Both the position numbers and the translations under genes were made by a program. Below, piece by piece: positions 33,384-43,019 of a DNA stretch of 64,000 nucleotides. Source of the stretch: CAYRFF01 sp964423575 (GTDB lineage: Bacteria > Bacteroidota > Bacteroidia > Chitinophagales > Saprospiraceae). The notes beneath the pieces were generated by a model, which worked only from the letters and a program-made list of their open reading frames with translations, was not told where the DNA came from and ran no database searches. The stretch covers positions 1-64,000 of the forward strand of contig CAYRFF010000004.1 in assembly GCA_964423575.1 (NCBI GenBank). The letters are read 5' to 3'. Position 1 is the stretch's first letter. Every line of letters begins with the position of its first letter.

Positions 33384-33992
33384 TTAAGCAAACTCGCTAC
33401 CTGGATGGTAGCTTTTCACTCGTTTCAAGGTGTTTTCATCCGTATGATGCATCTCAATTCCGCCCATTTCTGCGAGTTTCAAAACAATATCAGAATTATG
33501 CGTAAAAGTGCCATCATCATTAAAAATAAATTTACTTTCAAAACTCATTAATTCAGCTCTCTCCAGAAGATATTTGTTCTGAAGAATTCCATAATCCCGG
33601 GCACCGGGCATTGCCTTGAATTCAATCACTTTTGAATGAGCTTCTGCATCCGCCCCTGCGAGAATTGATATTCCCCGCCCAAACACAACTGCACGAAGAA
33701 CTTGCTTATGCTCAGCATCCCACAATAGGAAACCAACTTCATCATGAAAGGGTACCATCGTCTCTTCGCCGTGCGGCCAAGCTGTACTTCTATAGTATAA
33801 GCCTTCCATAGTCTGTTTCCCATTTACCTGGGTAGGTATAGGGTTGAACCACATTTTTTCAAAATAAGTAGTTTTCAATACTTCATCTTCAATGTTGTGG
33901 TACGATAAATCAACTCCCACATTTCCTTCCCATTCACCTACGAGGGGAGTTAATGGACCGAGTTTTGGCGATGCAAATTTGTAATTAGCCAT
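33384..33992 (-). CDS. Heme-binding-type beta-barrel (nitrobindin/FABP-like) protein
   Basis: The 202-residue protein from MANYKFASP contains LTPLVGEWEGNVGVD and a lipocalin-like barrel with HDEVGFLLWDAEHKQVLRAVV, matching the heme-binding beta-barrel / THAP4-like family. Nitrobindins of this group bind heme and react with NO or peroxynitrite; the usual GxGxYP core of nitrobindin is not conserved here, so heme binding is uncertain. No signal peptide. An upstream in-frame start adds 8 residues and is not preferred. It lies one gene upstream of the nos regulator, suggestive of reactive-nitrogen biology, but this is only context. Confidence 0.72.
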   Translation of the reverse strand: MANYKFASPKLGPLTPLVGEWEGNVGVDLSYHNIEDEVLKTTYFEKMWFNPIPTQVNGKQTMEGLYYRSTAWPHGEETMVPFHDEVGFLLWDAEHKQVLRAVVFGRGISILAGADAEAHSKVIEFKAMPGARDYGILQNKYLLERAELMSFESKFIFNDDGTFTHNSDIVLKLAEMGGIEMHHTDENTLKRVKSYHPGSEFA

Positions 33993-34163
33993 AAAATAAT
34001 GTTTATAATGTTTCACAATGATTTTCCACTATCACTATGGAAGTGGGTATATGTAAGCCAGAATTATCTTACATTGTTTACAAGATATAAACTTAATCTA
34101 TAGCTTTGATAAACTTTCCTGCAATTAGATAAAAAATGATTCCTCGAAGTTTATAAGTTGGTA

Positions 34164-34883
34164 TTAAACGGTAATTTCCATAGGAACATCCATAATGAGA
34201 AACTCAGCATCTTCCAAGGCCTCTATTTCAAATGAGGAAGCCTCAGAAATCCCTAGGCCATCTCGTCTGTCTAAAATTTGATCTCCTATTTTCAACTTAC
34301 CCTCCAGTACGAATATATACGCTCCATTCCCCTCTTTTTTTACTGTGTATTCCCGAGAAAAATGCTTATCCCAATGCCCCAGATTAAACCAGGCATCCTG
34401 ATGAATCCAGACACCTTCATCATCCTTACTGGGTGAAACAATTTGCTGAAAACCATTCCTCAGATATCCATTTTCAATATTAATCTGATCGTAACGAGGC
34501 AGTAAATTTAATTCTCTGGGGAAAAGCCATATCTGAAGGAATTTAACCGGTCGATCTTCACTGGCATTCATTTCACTATGCACCACCCCGGAACCGGCAG
34601 ACATTACCTGAACATCTCCCTTTTTAATAATACCCTCATTTCCCATGCTATCTCCGTGCTTGAGATCTCCGTCGAGTGGAATGGAGATTATTTCCATGTT
34701 ATCGTGAGGATGTTGACCAAAGCCCATTCCTCCTTTAACATAATCATCATTGAGAACGCGTAATACCCCGAAATGCATTTTAGCGGGGTTGTAATACCCG
34801 GCGAAACTAAAACTGTGGCAACTCTTTAACCAGCCGTGATCTGCGTAGCCTCTACTATCCGCACTATGGTATATTGTCTTCAT
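34164..34883 (-). CDS. Pirin family protein (cupin)
   Basis: The 239-residue double-cupin protein has the pirin metal motifs: HPHDNMEIIS (HxH..E) near residues 57-66 and SGVVHSEMN (H) near 100. The opening SRGYADHGWLKSCHSFSFAGYYNP is the typical YhaK/YhhW-like pirin start. Some members have quercetin 2,3-dioxygenase activity; in vivo roles are mostly unknown. It has no obvious operon partner, although it is on the same strand as the gene downstream. Cytoplasmic. Confidence 0.92.
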   Translation of the reverse strand: MKTIYHSADSRGYADHGWLKSCHSFSFAGYYNPAKMHFGVLRVLNDDYVKGGMGFGQHPHDNMEIISIPLDGDLKHGDSMGNEGIIKKGDVQVMSAGSGVVHSEMNASEDRPVKFLQIWLFPRELNLLPRYDQINIENGYLRNGFQQIVSPSKDDEGVWIHQDAWFNLGHWDKHFSREYTVKKEGNGAYIFVLEGKLKIGDQILDRRDGLGISEASSFEIEALEDAEFLIMDVPMEITV

Positions 34884-35027
34884 ATTCTTCTTGTTTACAA
34901 ATTAAAACAAGGAGCGACCAACCTGGTTCAGCACTTATAGTTAATAAATTGCCAACACTTTAAGCAAGTGCAACAAGGAAATTTCATGAATAAAGGGACA
35001 AGGAAACTTATAACTTGAATATAAGTC

Positions 35028-36419
35028 CTATAGATTCTTAATCTCTGATACTAGCTTTGTAATTGCATCCTTAGCGTCGCCAAAGAGCATCAGACAATTA
35101 TCTTCTCCGAAGAGTTCATTCTGAATTCCGGCGTATCCTACTGCCATACTACGCTTATTAACGATAACGGTCTGTGCATCTTCCACATTAAGGACGGGCA
35201 TACCATATATCGGGCTGCCTGGATTATTTTTAGCTGCGGGGTTAACAACGTCATTAGCTCCTACAACAAAGACGAGATCCGTACTTGCAAAGTCATTGTT
35301 GATATGATCCATTTCTACAAGTTTATCATACGGAACATTTGCTTCAGCTAATAAAACGTTCATGTGTCCAGGCATTCTGCCAGCAACAGGGTGAATGGCA
35401 AAACGAACATTAATCCCCTTGGCTTCACATACTTCTGCTAGCTCACGGACAACGTGCTGTGCCTGCGCTACGGCCATTCCATAACCAGGTACTACAATCA
35501 GGGAAGAAACAGCATCAAAAATCATTGCAGCCTCCTCTACTCCTACTTCCTTAATTACGATATCTGAACCATCTGAACCGTCATCGCCATCAGCAGAAGT
35601 CTGCCCAAATCCTCCCAGCAAAATATTACCGAGAGAACGGTTCATTGCCTTTGCCATAATCTGAGTAAGAATCAATCCTGAAGCTCCTACAAGAGCACCG
35701 GCTACAATCAATACCTCGTTCCCGATAACAAATCCCGTCGCACATGCAGCCATCCCGGAATAAGAGTTCAGAAGGGAAATTACAACCGGCATATCTGCAC
35801 CTCCGATTGGAATCACAACGAGTATTCCGAGAATCAATGCAATAACACCTAGAGTAATGAAGTATATCGGATTCATAATATTCAATAGCCCCATGACAAT
35901 AAGAACTACTCCTACGATTCCGAGTGTAAGGTTAATCATGTGTTGTCCCTTAAAGACGATAGCACGACCGGATATCTTTCCATCGAGCTTCAGATATGCG
36001 ACAATCGATCCGGTAAAGGTGACACCTCCGATAAGCACACTCAATGCAACACTGGTTGCACTAATAGAATCAATGGCGACCCCGCTTTCCTGGGTGTTTA
36101 ACCAATAGTCAGCTAAACCTACCGCCAATGAAGCCAAACCTCCAAAACCATTAAATAAGGCTACCATTTCCGGCACCTTGGTCATTTTGACCTTAAAGGC
36201 AATAAGCAGACCAATTGAAGAACCGATAATAACGCTGATTAAAATATCGACAAGAGTTATCATCTCTACCTGTATGACGGTAGCAATGACTGCTACAAGC
36301 ATACCGATGGCTGAAATGAGGTTTCCACGTCTCGCTGATTTTACACGTCCCAGCATTTTGATGCCGAGAACAAACAATACAGATGCTACTAAATATGCTG
36401 CTATAATTATTGTATCCAT
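35028..36419 (-). CDS. pntB: Proton-translocating NAD(P) transhydrogenase beta subunit PntB
   Basis: The 463-residue subunit has about eight to nine membrane segments (1-270) then the NADP-binding domain dIII (about 290-463) with VPGYGMAVAQAQH and VVGANDVVNPAAKNNPGSPIYGMPVL. With the alpha subunits it couples hydride transfer from NADH to NADP+ with inward proton movement, supplying NADPH. It is the third gene after pntAA and pntAB, 48 nt downstream of pntAB. Identification is firm. Confidence 0.97.
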   Translation of the reverse strand: MDTIIIAAYLVASVLFVLGIKMLGRVKSARRGNLISAIGMLVAVIATVIQVEMITLVDILISVIIGSSIGLLIAFKVKMTKVPEMVALFNGFGGLASLAVGLADYWLNTQESGVAIDSISATSVALSVLIGGVTFTGSIVAYLKLDGKISGRAIVFKGQHMINLTLGIVGVVLIVMGLLNIMNPIYFITLGVIALILGILVVIPIGGADMPVVISLLNSYSGMAACATGFVIGNEVLIVAGALVGASGLILTQIMAKAMNRSLGNILLGGFGQTSADGDDGSDGSDIVIKEVGVEEAAMIFDAVSSLIVVPGYGMAVAQAQHVVRELAEVCEAKGINVRFAIHPVAGRMPGHMNVLLAEANVPYDKLVEMDHINNDFASTDLVFVVGANDVVNPAAKNNPGSPIYGMPVLNVEDAQTVIVNKRSMAVGYAGIQNELFGEDNCLMLFGDAKDAITKLVSEIKNL

Positions 36420-36467
36420 AGGATTTCCAAGAGATTAAAATCTTTTATTAATATGATTCCGGCTTTC

Positions 36468-36761
36468 TTACTTCTTTTTTGTTTTAAACATTTTCAACAT
36501 ACGGTCTGTAACTGCATATCCTCCCACCACGTTAATGGTAGCGAGTACAAGTGCAATCATTCCAAGCCATTTGCTTACCGCTCCATAAGAAACAACACTG
36601 ACCGCCAGTATCGCTCCCACAATTGTAATCCCTGAAATCGCATTGGATCCGGACATCAGAGGTGTATGGAGAGTGGGTGGAATCTTATTAATTAATTCAA
36701 AACCCAAAAAACTGGCTAATACCAGTATATAAACGAATATGATAAATGCTCCTATTTCCAT
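36468..36761 (-). CDS. pntAB: Transhydrogenase alpha-2 membrane subunit PntAB
   Basis: The 97-residue protein is the separate membrane part of the alpha subunit: three to four helices, with LASFLGFELINKIPPTLHTPLMSGSNAISGI covering the dII alpha signature, and an Arg/Lys-rich tail. Its presence as its own gene means a three-gene transhydrogenase, as in Rhodospirillum rubrum, rather than the two-gene E. coli form. It lies 21 nt after pntAA. Confidence 0.95.
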   Translation of the reverse strand: MEIGAFIIFVYILVLASFLGFELINKIPPTLHTPLMSGSNAISGITIVGAILAVSVVSYGAVSKWLGMIALVLATINVVGGYAVTDRMLKMFKTKKK

Positions 36762-36782
36762 AATAATTCTATTTCAGCAAGA

Positions 36783-37907
36783 CTATTTAGATAAAATCGA
36801 TTTTGTAAATTCATGTACGAGTTCACCTTGATGTGTAATTAAGGCACCCTTGGTTATTTCCTCTTCCATTTCCCATTTAAACCCTTCATTTGTCGCAAGA
36901 TGATTTAAAAGAGTACTAATATTGGTTGCATATAATTGACTTGCGTTCACAGGTAACATTGCCGGAAGATTGGATTCTCCGATAATGGTCACACCGTGTT
37001 TGACGACAGTCTTATTAAATTCAGCCAGGGCACAATTACCTCCGGATTCAACTGCAAGGTCGACGATTGCCGATCCGGGTTTCATGGATTTAACCATCTC
37101 TTCCGTAACGAGAATCGGGGATTTCCTACCCATTACTAAGGCTGTCGTAATAACGATATCTGCTTCTTTAATTCTGTCTTCGATAAGTTGCTTCTGCTTA
37201 GCGAGGAATTCAGCGGAAACCTCCTTGGCATATCCGCCCTCAGTCTTCACTTCCTCTTCACTATCTACTACGAGGAATTTCCCTCCCAACGATTCTACTT
37301 GCTCCTTGGTCTCCGGGCGTACATCCGTAACCTCTACCAATGCTCCCAATCGCTTGGCAGTAGCAATTGCCTGAAGTCCGGCAACTCCCGCACCAAAGAT
37401 CAGTACTCTTGCGGGAGTAATCGTACCGGCGGCAGTCATCATCAAAGGGAATATCTTACCGATTGCATCTGCACCCATTATTACCGCTTTGTATCCGGCA
37501 AGATTGGATTGCGAGCTCAATGCATCCATACGCTGAGCTCTCGAGATTCTGGGAACTGCATCCATAGCAAAGGCAGATATCTTCTTCTTGTTAAAAATCT
37601 CGATAAGTTCAGGTTGGGTATATGCATACAGTAGAGAGATACTTACCGCGCCATCTTTCATTCCTGAAGCCTCCTCTACCGTCGGAGAATTTACCTTTAG
37701 TACTATATCGGCACCGAGGACATCCTCTCTGGCACCTATACTAGCTCCAGCTTCTTTATAATCATTATCGTCAAAACTAGACAACAACCCGGCACCGCTT
37801 TCAACTATAACTTCAAACTCCTTCTTGACCAGTTGCTTAACAACATCCGGGCTTAAAGCAACACGTTTCTCCCTTTCTTTTGTCTCTTTCAGTACAGCTA
37901 CTTTCAT
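36783..37907 (-). CDS. pntAA: Transhydrogenase alpha-1 NAD-binding subunit PntAA
   Basis: The 374-residue soluble domain I protein opens MKVAVLKETKEREKRVALSP and carries the NAD-binding GAGVAGLQAIATAKRLGA near residues 170-187, with the family's RVPAISRAQ-like segment written here VPRISRAQRMDALSSQ. It binds NAD(H) on the cytoplasmic face and hands hydride to PntB. It is first gene of the pnt operon. A TAgaTTTA box about 90 nt upstream is a weak -7 candidate. Confidence 0.96.
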   Translation of the reverse strand: MKVAVLKETKEREKRVALSPDVVKQLVKKEFEVIVESGAGLLSSFDDNDYKEAGASIGAREDVLGADIVLKVNSPTVEEASGMKDGAVSISLLYAYTQPELIEIFNKKKISAFAMDAVPRISRAQRMDALSSQSNLAGYKAVIMGADAIGKIFPLMMTAAGTITPARVLIFGAGVAGLQAIATAKRLGALVEVTDVRPETKEQVESLGGKFLVVDSEEEVKTEGGYAKEVSAEFLAKQKQLIEDRIKEADIVITTALVMGRKSPILVTEEMVKSMKPGSAIVDLAVESGGNCALAEFNKTVVKHGVTIIGESNLPAMLPVNASQLYATNISTLLNHLATNEGFKWEMEEEITKGALITHQGELVHEFTKSILSK

Positions 37908-38285
37908 AATCGCATCAAGCTTAATTTAACTCTATCATCCACAGATAATTCTTTCAAGTTGTAAATCTAGGAAATAAAATAGAATTATCGTATACTTTCC
38001 TCACCTTAATCGCGACCTATTATGACACTCTATTATGCCCGAGGTCCTTTTAGTGTGGCAACTTATATAAACTCCTCTTGTCTTCATCGTATTATAATGA
38101 GAATATTCATCAATCATTTAAGACAAATCAGTCCGATATGTTTTGTTTTTAGCGTGCTTATGCAATAATTATTGATGGGCCATACTTTTTATGTTAGCTT
38201 TTCTATATTAGCCATAGGATAATCATAATAGTAATTATTCGTTCAAACCAGCAATAATTAAAATTAGTCTTAAATGATTTAATTT
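37908..38285. other. Divergent promoter spacer (pnt operon / quinone oxidoreductase)
   Basis: No gene is supported. This AT-rich spacer separates the divergent pnt operon and quinone oxidoreductase gene. TATATTAG at about 38204 is a 7-of-8 match to the -7 box on the plus strand. No repeat or known regulatory element was recognised. Confidence 0.35.
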
Positions 38286-39254
38286 ATGAAAGCAATTAGA
38301 TTTCACTACCCGGGTCCACCATCAGTTCTTCAATTGGAAGAATGTGCCATTCCTGAACCAAAACCTACAGAGATTCTTATTAAGGTACATGCAGCCGGAG
38401 TTAATCGTCCGGACGTTCTACAAAGACAGGGTAAGTACCCTGCCCCTCCGGGTGCAGTGCAGGATATACCGGGTCTTGAGGTCGCAGGAATCATCAAGGC
38501 TGTCGGGGAAGAAGTCGATCAATGGTCAGTCGGAGAAGAAGTATGCGCACTCGTAACAGGCGGTGGATATGCGGAATACGTATGTGCAGATGCCGGCTCC
38601 TGCCTTCCTATTCCTACAGGAATGACATTGACAGAATCCGCTGCTCTCCCGGAAGTGCTTTTTACAGTGTGGCACAATGTATTTCAGCGCGGAAAATTGA
38701 CTCAAAATGAGGATGTACTTATATACGGTGGTTCAGGCGGAATCGGCTCCATGGCTATTCAACTTGTAAACCTATGGAATGCTAATGCCTATACTATGGC
38801 CAGCAACGATAAGAAGGCAAACTTTTGCCTTGAGCTAGGAGCAAAAGAGGTCCTCAATTATAAGGACAAAGACGTACTGGAAGTATTCGGTGAAAATAAA
38901 TTTGATCTTATTCTGGATTCTCTAGGAGGTGACTATTTCAGCAAGAATCTCATAATGTTAAAGCCGGAAGGGCGCCTGATATATATAAACGCAATGGAAG
39001 GGGCTAAGCAAGAAATCAATCTTTTTCAATTAATGCAAAAACGCCTACATATCAGCGGTAGCACATTACGTGCGAGAAATAACACATTCAAGGAATCGTT
39101 GAGAGATGACATTTTAAATAAGGCGTATCCATTAATTGAGAGTCAAAACTTTATACCTCTTGTAAAGCAGCAATTCCCTCTGAAAGAAGCAGTCAAAGCG
39201 CATTCATTAATGGAATCCAGAGATTTTATGGGAAAAATCATATTGACAATTTAA
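38286..39254 (+). CDS. NAD(P)H:quinone oxidoreductase (PIG3/zeta-crystallin-like MDR)
   Basis: The 322-residue medium-chain reductase lacks the catalytic zinc cysteines and has GVNRPDVLQRQGKYPAPPGA, the family substrate/cofactor loop, plus the Rossmann NADPH motif GGSGGIGSMA near residues 153-162. Members of the TP53I3/QorA group reduce quinones by one electron. It is soluble and apparently monocistronic. Physiological substrate is unknown. Confidence 0.92.
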   Translation: MKAIRFHYPGPPSVLQLEECAIPEPKPTEILIKVHAAGVNRPDVLQRQGKYPAPPGAVQDIPGLEVAGIIKAVGEEVDQWSVGEEVCALVTGGGYAEYVCADAGSCLPIPTGMTLTESAALPEVLFTVWHNVFQRGKLTQNEDVLIYGGSGGIGSMAIQLVNLWNANAYTMASNDKKANFCLELGAKEVLNYKDKDVLEVFGENKFDLILDSLGGDYFSKNLIMLKPEGRLIYINAMEGAKQEINLFQLMQKRLHISGSTLRARNNTFKESLRDDILNKAYPLIESQNFIPLVKQQFPLKEAVKAHSLMESRDFMGKIILTI

Positions 39255-39277
39255 AATAAACTAGCCTGTCCCCAAAA

Positions 39278-41104
39278 TCAAGTTGAAGCATTTCCTTCTT
39301 CGCTACCTTCCAATTCTTCCAGAACCGGTTTAATTGTATCCTCAGGAATATCGCTTATCTGAATATACATGAGGCCATCGACCGAGTCATTAAAATTGGG
39401 ATCCACATTAAATGAAATAACCTTGGCATTTTGCTTTATATACTTTTTAAACAAGACAGGCATGCGCAGTTCCGGCTCAAAGTCATCAATCAATCTGTCA
39501 AATTTATTGAGATCATCACCCAAGCCTCCGAAAAACATTAATTTTTCCTGATCGGTCAATCTTATTTTAAATTCATTCTTAGGACTGACGTATTGTCCCA
39601 CAACTGAGTCATAATAATGAGATTTCATAAACTCAATCATCAGGCTTTTACTGAAATCATGAAACCTATTACTTATACTTACACTACCCAATAGAAAATC
39701 ATGGTCGGGATTTCTCAGGCATACGTGTACAATCCCTTTCCACAGCAGAAACAAGGACATAGGTTTCCTCTGATACTCAGACATAATATAAGCACGCCCC
39801 ATTTCAATCACACGTCCAAAAAAGAGATGGAGAACTTTGTCAAAATTGAATAAGGTGCTTGAATAAAACCCATCGATGCCATAATTTTTCATTACCTCGC
39901 GCCCCAAAGCAAGTCTGTAAGCACCTGCGAGTTTACCTGCCTCGCTATCCCATAGGATTAAGTGATGGTAGTGTTTATCAAACTCATCGAGATCGAAAGC
40001 CATATTAGTCCCCTCTCCTACTTCTCTGAAGGTGATTTCTCGCTGTCTTCCTATTTCACGCATAATATATGGCATCTGCTCAGCGGTTGAGAAAAACACC
40101 TCAAAGCTGCCTTTACTAAAAAGTAGCTTCCCCTCAGTCTTCCTCATCAATTCTACTTCCTCCAACATTTTTTCTCTATTTGTTTCGGGAATAATATGCT
40201 GAATTACTTTTTGTGAATTTGACTTAACTGCGGTTAGACTAATATTGGGTATTTTCAGAAAATCTATTATCCTTTTTCTTTTCTCAAAGTATGACCTCAT
40301 CATATATACCCTCTTCCTTAGAAACAAGCCTAGTTCTTCCGGGCTTTCATATTCCTTTTGGACCCTTGGCAGAACAGGATTCCCTATTCTTATCTTAATC
40401 GGCCTTTTGCCGGCCTTAAGCATTTCCGATGGAAGCAAAACTGTCTGAAGATCTGGGTGAAGTCTGGCCATTCTGTAGAATTTCTTACTATTTTCGGCAT
40501 GAAAATATAAGGGAATAATCGGCACATTCAATCGCTGTATAAGTTTCAATACAGGCAACTCCCATTCCTTATCCAGCACTTCATTGAATTCATTATTCAT
40601 GTTGGACACTTCACCTGCCGGGAAAATCCCCATACAGCCGCCATCAGCAATATGCTTCATTGCCCTACGCATACCATTTATGCTACTGAATGCTTCTCGC
40701 CTTTCGGCAAATGGGTTTACGGGAATCACATAAGGCTCCATCGGTTCTATTCTCGTCAGCAGGAAATTTGCCATGATTTTAAAATCCGACCGAATCTCAG
40801 AAATAATACGCGCCATAAGTATCCCGTCAATAGCACCTAAAGCGTGATTGGCGACTATTATGAAAGGTCCCTCTTTTGGTACCCTGGCCAGGTCTTCTTT
40901 AAATACGAGATAATCAATGTCCAGTTTTTCGAGCAAAGTATCAAAGAAGTCGATACCTTCCCTATCTTTCACCTTATCATAAAGGGCATTTACCTTATTT
41001 AATCCTGTGAGGCTCATCAATAATGACGCAAGAGGGTTCTTTAAAAAACCCGTCTTGGACAATCCTGCTACCTGAATAAAATCTTTCCTATCTATAAGGC
41101 TCAT
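39278..41104 (-). CDS. Bifunctional PlsC / OlsB-type acyltransferase (OlsF-like)
   Basis: The 608-residue protein has an N-terminal lysophospholipid-acyltransferase (PlsC) domain (about 60-290) with the catalytic NHALGAID and the FPAGEVSN block, followed by a GNAT-type domain of the OlsB/hemolysin group (about 330-600: REVGEGTNMAFDLDEFDKHY, YRLALGRE, VIEMGRAYIM). This domain order matches OlsF, which in Serratia and Flavobacterium makes ornithine lipids with both acylations in one protein; glycine or other amino-acid lipids are equally possible in Bacteroidota. It is likely membrane-peripheral. Monocistronic. Confidence 0.88.
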   Translation of the reverse strand: MSLIDRKDFIQVAGLSKTGFLKNPLASLLMSLTGLNKVNALYDKVKDREGIDFFDTLLEKLDIDYLVFKEDLARVPKEGPFIIVANHALGAIDGILMARIISEIRSDFKIMANFLLTRIEPMEPYVIPVNPFAERREAFSSINGMRRAMKHIADGGCMGIFPAGEVSNMNNEFNEVLDKEWELPVLKLIQRLNVPIIPLYFHAENSKKFYRMARLHPDLQTVLLPSEMLKAGKRPIKIRIGNPVLPRVQKEYESPEELGLFLRKRVYMMRSYFEKRKRIIDFLKIPNISLTAVKSNSQKVIQHIIPETNREKMLEEVELMRKTEGKLLFSKGSFEVFFSTAEQMPYIMREIGRQREITFREVGEGTNMAFDLDEFDKHYHHLILWDSEAGKLAGAYRLALGREVMKNYGIDGFYSSTLFNFDKVLHLFFGRVIEMGRAYIMSEYQRKPMSLFLLWKGIVHVCLRNPDHDFLLGSVSISNRFHDFSKSLMIEFMKSHYYDSVVGQYVSPKNEFKIRLTDQEKLMFFGGLGDDLNKFDRLIDDFEPELRMPVLFKKYIKQNAKVISFNVDPNFNDSVDGLMYIQISDIPEDTIKPVLEELEGSEEGNAST

Positions 41105-41429
41105 AGTTCCTTACTTATTTTTCGAATAAATTGTTTTTCAGAGCCGCAATGTACATCACACATTAAAAATAAATGAGCATACCGGCGTAGAAATTCTCAC
41201 TATTATACTGGAATTCTTTCTAAAATAAAAATTTCTCTTAATTTCCTTCTGACATCTACCCTCCTAATTATAGCATTTCGTTAATCATAACAAGCATTAG
41301 ACTTGTCGATTCATAAACATTTCCAGGCATTAAAATTCCTATTTCTTCAATTCTCCTGCCAGGAATCCCGTCCTTTCAGTTGGTCTGAGTATATTTGTCT
41401 TCTATTGATTCATAAAATAATATAAGAAC
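41105..41429. other. Divergent spacer before pepD
   Basis: No gene is supported in this spacer. The only recognisable element is the TATATTTG box at 41390-41397 ahead of pepD. Confidence 0.4.
41390..41397 (+). promoter_or_regulatory. -7 element (TATATTTG) of pepD
   Basis: TATATTTG fits TAnnTTTG, 32 nt before the pepD ATG. No TTTG is found at the -33 spacing, so it is a single-box prediction. Confidence 0.45.
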
Positions 41430-42869
41430 ATGGAAATACTCGAGCTAGAACCAAAAGCTGTATGGAAAAACTTCTCTCTCCTCAATGAAGTTCCCAGACC
41501 TTCCAAGAAAGAAGAAAAGGTTATTCAATTTATAAAGGATTTCGGCGAGTCACTCGGACTAGACACTACCGTTGACGATACCGGAAACATCATAATTCGC
41601 AAACCTGCTTCGCCGGGAATGGAAGACCGGAAAACAGTGATTCTACAGTCACATCTCGATATGGTAACGCAAAAGAATAGTGATACCGATTTTGATTTTG
41701 ATACTCAGGGAATAAACATGCACGTGGATGGAGATTGGGTAAAAGCCAGAGGTACAACCCTCGGCGCAGACAATGGAATCGGCGTAGCGACAATAATGAG
41801 TATTCTTGAAAGTAACGAGATAGTACATCCGCCTTTGGAAGCTCTTTTCACTATAGATGAAGAAACGGGAATGACGGGAGCTTTCGGGCTCGAGCCCGGT
41901 GCCCTGCACGGCGATATTTTGCTGAATCTTGACACAGAAGATGATGATGAAATCACTATCGGCTGTGCCGGAGGTGTTGACGTTACAGCCACTCGCAAAT
42001 ACATTACTGAATCCGTTCATCGCAAGGGAATTTCCATCAAAATAACCGGGCTCCGTGGCGGGCACTCAGGTGCAGAAATTCATGAAGGTCGCGGAAATGC
42101 CAATGTTCTCCTGGGAAGAATACTCTATGCAGGAATCAATACCGGAATCCAGATTGTATCCATTGATGCAGGTGGTCTCCGCAATGCTATTCCGAGGGAA
42201 GCTTTCGCTCAAATAGTCGTCAAGGATTTTAATGCATTCAAGGAAGCAAGTACAAAGCTAAAAGCTGAGATCCTCGATGAATTCAAAAGTAATGAAAAAG
42301 ACCTGCACATTGACTTCAATATTGAGGATATAAATGGTGCTGCATTATCAAAGAGTGATTCTGCTCAATTCATCCGTGCGTTAAGAGCCGCCCATAATGG
42401 AGTTTATCGTATGAGTCCCGATGTAGAAGAACTCGTAGAATCCTCCAACAATATTGCACGTATCAGTATAACAAATGGGAATGCAGAGGTATTATGTCTC
42501 GCACGCTCTTCTGTTGAATCGACTAAGGATTCTGTTTCAAGTCAACTGAAAGCATCCTTTGAACTGGCGGGAATGGAAGTAGAGCTCTCCGGCTCATATC
42601 CGGGCTGGAAACCCAATCCACATGCTTCAATTATCGAGATAATGGAAGACATCTACAAACGAAAATTTGACGAAAGTCCGCATGTAGTCGCTATTCACGC
42701 GGGACTGGAATGTGGAATAATCGGAGCTCCGTATCCGAAAATGGAAATGGTTTCCTTTGGGCCGACTATCAAAGGTGCGCATTCACCGGATGAAAGAGCC
42801 AGCATTTCTTCAACACAGAAGTTTTGGTCCTATCTCTTAGATATTCTGAAAGAAATTCCAGAGAAATAG
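41430..42869 (+). CDS. pepD: Cytosolic aminoacyl-histidine dipeptidase PepD
   Basis: The 479-residue M20-family peptidase shows QSHLDMV (H75, D77), GADNGIG (D114) and DEETGMTG (E144-E145) for the two-zinc site and general base, plus GLRGGHSGAEIHEGRGNA from the lid domain. PepD cleaves beta-alanyl- and aminoacyl-histidine and a range of dipeptides in the cytoplasm. No signal peptide is present. Length equals the family norm (about 480-485). Confidence 0.95.
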   Translation: MEILELEPKAVWKNFSLLNEVPRPSKKEEKVIQFIKDFGESLGLDTTVDDTGNIIIRKPASPGMEDRKTVILQSHLDMVTQKNSDTDFDFDTQGINMHVDGDWVKARGTTLGADNGIGVATIMSILESNEIVHPPLEALFTIDEETGMTGAFGLEPGALHGDILLNLDTEDDDEITIGCAGGVDVTATRKYITESVHRKGISIKITGLRGGHSGAEIHEGRGNANVLLGRILYAGINTGIQIVSIDAGGLRNAIPREAFAQIVVKDFNAFKEASTKLKAEILDEFKSNEKDLHIDFNIEDINGAALSKSDSAQFIRALRAAHNGVYRMSPDVEELVESSNNIARISITNGNAEVLCLARSSVESTKDSVSSQLKASFELAGMEVELSGSYPGWKPNPHASIIEIMEDIYKRKFDESPHVVAIHAGLECGIIGAPYPKMEMVSFGPTIKGAHSPDERASISSTQKFWSYLLDILKEIPEK

Positions 42870-42884
42870 AATTTATTTATTGCC

Positions 42885-42900
42885 ATTTGCAAAAGCATAA
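42885..42900 (+). repeat. Interspersed ATTTGC(G/A)AAAGCATAA motif copy
   Basis: ATTTGCAAAAGCATAA lies 15 nt after the pepD stop and differs by one base from the copy at 3965-3980. It belongs to the short intergenic motif family listed in the findings. Confidence 0.45.
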
Positions 42901-43019
42901 GAAAACAAAATAAAGGCACCAAAGCATAAAAAGAAACAATCATTAATAAAATAGCTAAAATGTTCTATGAATTTCAGTATTTTAGCCAAGTGTTATACTA
43001 AAATCAAAGCATCTATATT

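Noticed and set aside
31303..34016. Possible nitrite or nitric oxide reductase gene near nos
   Set aside because: No NirK, NirS or NorB motif was found in any frame; only N2O reduction is supported.
37188..37634. 148-codon open frame antisense to pntAA
   Set aside because: Shadow of a well-conserved gene; no family pattern.
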